Source of the DNA: Phycisphaerales bacterium
GTDB taxonomy: Bacteria > Planctomycetota > Phycisphaerae > Tepidisphaerales > Tepidisphaeraceae
NCBI GenBank assembly: GCA_003153655.1
Contig: PMAK01000122.1
Span: 29,490-36,423 of the forward strand
Direction: 5' to 3'
Length of the DNA: 6,934 bases
This document shows positions 5,131 through 6,934 of the stretch, one piece after another; the first letter of the stretch is position 1, and each line of letters starts with the position of its first letter. The notes beneath the pieces were generated by a model that saw only the letters and a program-made list of their open reading frames with translations, had not been told where the DNA came from and made no database searches. The translations under genes were made by a program, and so were the position numbers.

Positions 5131-6888
5131 CGTTATCAAATCGAAAAAAAAGCCGGATCTCTCGGCAGTGCGATCGGACTGGTTATCGCGGCAATGGCAA
5201 TTCCCGCCAGCGCGGCGAATCTTTTGACCAATCCTGGTTTTGAGAGCCCGACGGATACCAGCGGCAGTAGCACGGATACGACGGCTACCGGATGGACTCT
5301 TTACGGGGGCGATACCCTTCGGGCTAACTTCGAGAATCATACCGCCGGTGGCGAGTGGAGCATTTGGGAACAAACCTTTATGCCCGCGGCCGGCGGAGTC
5401 TACCAAAACGTCCCTGTCCCGGCCGCCGGCGTCGGCACAACCTATAGCCTCACCGGCTATTACTTCTTCGAAACTGCCGAGCCAACCATCCCCGGCGAGG
5501 TTTCCGACCTGGCCCTGACATTTCTAAACGCCGGAGGATCACCCGTAGGAACGCTCGACAGCAATGGTTTCTCCGATGAAACCGATATTCCCAGCAGTTC
5601 AGTGACAACAACAAACTCATGGCTTCAGTATGCGGTCAGTGGCGTCGCACCAACCGGCACAACCCAGGTGCAGGTGAGCTTCGACTTCACCGGCGGATCG
5701 ACCGTTCCCGGTCAGCAGGCGGCGTTTGTGGACGATGCCGATCTCGAAGGCGCTGGCACACCGCCGACGATCGCCCAGTGGGCGGTTAATAACAGCGGAA
5801 ACTGGAACTCGTCAGGAAACTGGACGACCGGGTCGATCCCCAACGCGGTTGGCGTGGAAGCTGACTTCTTCGGGGCTATCACCACGGGTCCGCAAACGAT
5901 ATTCACAAACTCTGCCATCACGGCAGGGTTGCTGCATTTTAACAACGCGAACGAATACGTCATCGCAGGCGCGCCGACGTTGACGCTTCAGGCAACGACC
6001 GGCAATGCAATGGTCGTGGTCGACGCGGGGACGCAGGAACTCGACCTGCCTGTCGTTATCGCCAGCAATACGGTCTTCAACGTCGCCAGCGGCGCAACCC
6101 TTCTCGTCGCAAATCCGGTGACGATCAATTCCGGCAAAACATTGACCCAGACCGGAGCCGGCACGGTCACCTATCAATCCATCATCAGCGTTGGAAACGC
6201 CGCCAGCATCGCCTTCGGCAACTCAACGCACGCACACGAGCTGGCCCTCGCCAGCGGCTCAACCGCATCCGTCGGCGGCACCGGGACAACGCTCGAGCTG
6301 GACAGTCTGTCCGACGGCGGGACCCTCAACCTTCAGAACAACACCCTGATTATCAATTACGGCAGTTCGGCGGACCCCGCTGCTTCGATTCGTGCCGAAC
6401 TCACAAGCGGCTACGCGGGTGGAGCATGGACCGGCACCGGCATCAACAGTTCTGTCGCCGCATCCGATAGCAGCCACTACGGCCTGGGCTATGCTGATTC
6501 AGCCGACATCGGCAACCCCGCCTCCCTCTCCTCCGGCCAGCTTGAAGTCAAATACACGCTTTACGGCGACGCCAATCTAGACGGCGTCGTCAGCGGCGAC
6601 GACTTCACGATCCTCGTCGGCAACCTCGGCAAGTCGGTCTCCGCCTGGGACGAAGGCGACTTCAACTACGACGGCGTCGTCAACGGCGACGACTTCACTC
6701 TGCTCGTCGGCAACCTCGGTAAGGAGTCCAACGGCGCCTCAATTGTGATTCCCGCCAGCGATCTTGCCGCGATCGACGCCTTTGCGGCCGCCAACGGCTT
6801 GATGGCTGACGTCCCGGAACCCGCGTCAGCAGGACTCCTGCTCGCGGCCGGATTCGGCTTCATGGCCCGTCGCCGCCGCAATAGCTAA
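5128..6888 (+). CDS. Secreted PEP-CTERM surface protein with CBM-like and dockerin-like domains
   Basis: A 586-residue exported protein. Residues 1-29 are a signal peptide (basic start, hydrophobic core GLVIAAMAI, cleavage after ASA). Residues about 31-210 start NLLTNPGFES and look like a CBM4/9 or galactose-binding beta-sandwich. Residues about 216-475 begin with a tryptophan- and asparagine-rich SGNWNSSGNW motif and continue as Ser/Thr/Gly/Ala-rich beta-strand repeats, like autotransporter-type beta-helix passengers. Two EF-hand-like loops follow (480-502 and 510-532), with Asp/Asn at 481, 483, 485, 492 and 511, 513, 515, 522, forming a type I dockerin-like pair. The C-terminus is a PEP-CTERM signal: VPEP (562-565), a hydrophobic stretch (about 568-580) and RRRR (581-584), read by exosortase for surface anchoring. 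I see no cysteine. The promoter carries the LacI-type operator. A role in binding or displaying polysaccharide is inferred; no catalytic domain is visible. Confidence 0.92.
   Translation: MRYQIEKKAGSLGSAIGLVIAAMAIPASAANLLTNPGFESPTDTSGSSTDTTATGWTLYGGDTLRANFENHTAGGEWSIWEQTFMPAAGGVYQNVPVPAAGVGTTYSLTGYYFFETAEPTIPGEVSDLALTFLNAGGSPVGTLDSNGFSDETDIPSSSVTTTNSWLQYAVSGVAPTGTTQVQVSFDFTGGSTVPGQQAAFVDDADLEGAGTPPTIAQWAVNNSGNWNSSGNWTTGSIPNAVGVEADFFGAITTGPQTIFTNSAITAGLLHFNNANEYVIAGAPTLTLQATTGNAMVVVDAGTQELDLPVVIASNTVFNVASGATLLVANPVTINSGKTLTQTGAGTVTYQSIISVGNAASIAFGNSTHAHELALASGSTASVGGTGTTLELDSLSDGGTLNLQNNTLIINYGSSADPAASIRAELTSGYAGGAWTGTGINSSVAASDSSHYGLGYADSADIGNPASLSSGQLEVKYTLYGDANLDGVVSGDDFTILVGNLGKSVSAWDEGDFNYDGVVNGDDFTLLVGNLGKESNGASIVIPASDLAAIDAFAAANGLMADVPEPASAGLLLAAGFGFMARRRRNS
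6565..6723 (+). repeat. Tandem dockerin-type calcium-loop repeat (two 69-base units)
   Basis: Units at 6565-6633 and 6655-6723 start 90 bases apart and differ at about 11 of 69 positions. Each encodes 23 residues beginning GDxNxDGVV and ending LVGNLGK. The loop pattern D-x-N-x-D-G with Asp at loop position 12 fits calcium binding as in type I dockerins. The near-identity of the two halves, which both carry GDDF where dockerin recognition residues normally sit, gives the domain the two-fold symmetry seen in cohesin-binding dockerins. No cohesin is encoded here, so a calcium-stabilised stalk is an alternative. Confidence 0.85.
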
Positions 6889-6902
6889 GAAGGCAAAACG
6901 TC

Positions 6903-6917
6903 ATCGGTCGCGCCGAT
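6903..6917 (+). terminator. Weak hairpin after the PEP-CTERM gene
   Basis: ATCGG (6903-6907) and CCGAT (6913-6917) can pair around a 5-base loop, 15 bases after the stop codon. Only three T residues follow, so if it ends transcription it is a poor intrinsic terminator. The window ends too soon to see what lies downstream. Confidence 0.2.
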
Positions 6918-6934
6918 TTGGACTACGCAATATG

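Noticed and set aside
1..6934. tRNA, rRNA, CRISPR, insertion sequence or attachment site
   Set aside because: I found no cloverleaf, no regularly spaced direct repeats beyond the two dockerin units, no transposase and no terminal inverted repeats.

Overview
The window is about 7 kb of moderately GC-rich bacterial DNA. It most resembles a planctomycete of the Phycisphaerae type. The main clue is a secreted protein that joins a CBM-like N-terminus, a beta-strand repeat region, a type I dockerin-like domain and a C-terminal PEP-CTERM sorting signal. A very large cytoplasmic GH94-type phosphorylase and a LacI-family regulator fit that picture. The taxonomic call is inference from protein style; there is no rRNA or other marker here.

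Layout. Positions 1-1028 (minus) hold a LacI-family regulator that runs off the left edge and lacks only its extreme C-terminus. Positions 1029-1153 hold its own promoter and an operator. Positions 1154-4654 (minus) encode a 1166-residue GH94 glycoside phosphorylase, best matched to the 1,2-beta-oligoglucan (sophoro-oligosaccharide) phosphorylase type. It probably starts at a TTG codon behind a strong Shine-Dalgarno sequence. Positions 4655-5127 are a divergent regulatory region with two operators, a strong promoter, several dyads and a possible 12-codon leader ORF. Positions 5128-6888 (plus) encode the 586-residue PEP-CTERM/dockerin surface protein. The last 46 bases contain only a weak hairpin.

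The three genes appear to form one small regulon. All three have a LacI-type operator upstream, close to TGTAAGCGGTTACA. The lacI-type and surface-protein promoters also share the same -35 (TTGACA), a 16-base spacer, the same -10 (GAAAAT) and an operator overlapping the last -10 base. The likely model is that the LacI-type protein represses itself, the intracellular phosphorylase and the exported surface protein until an oligosaccharide inducer appears. Polymer binding at the surface would then be coupled to energy-saving phosphorolysis in the cytoplasm. The inducer and the polymer are not identifiable from sequence alone; a beta-glucan is the best guess from the phosphorylase.
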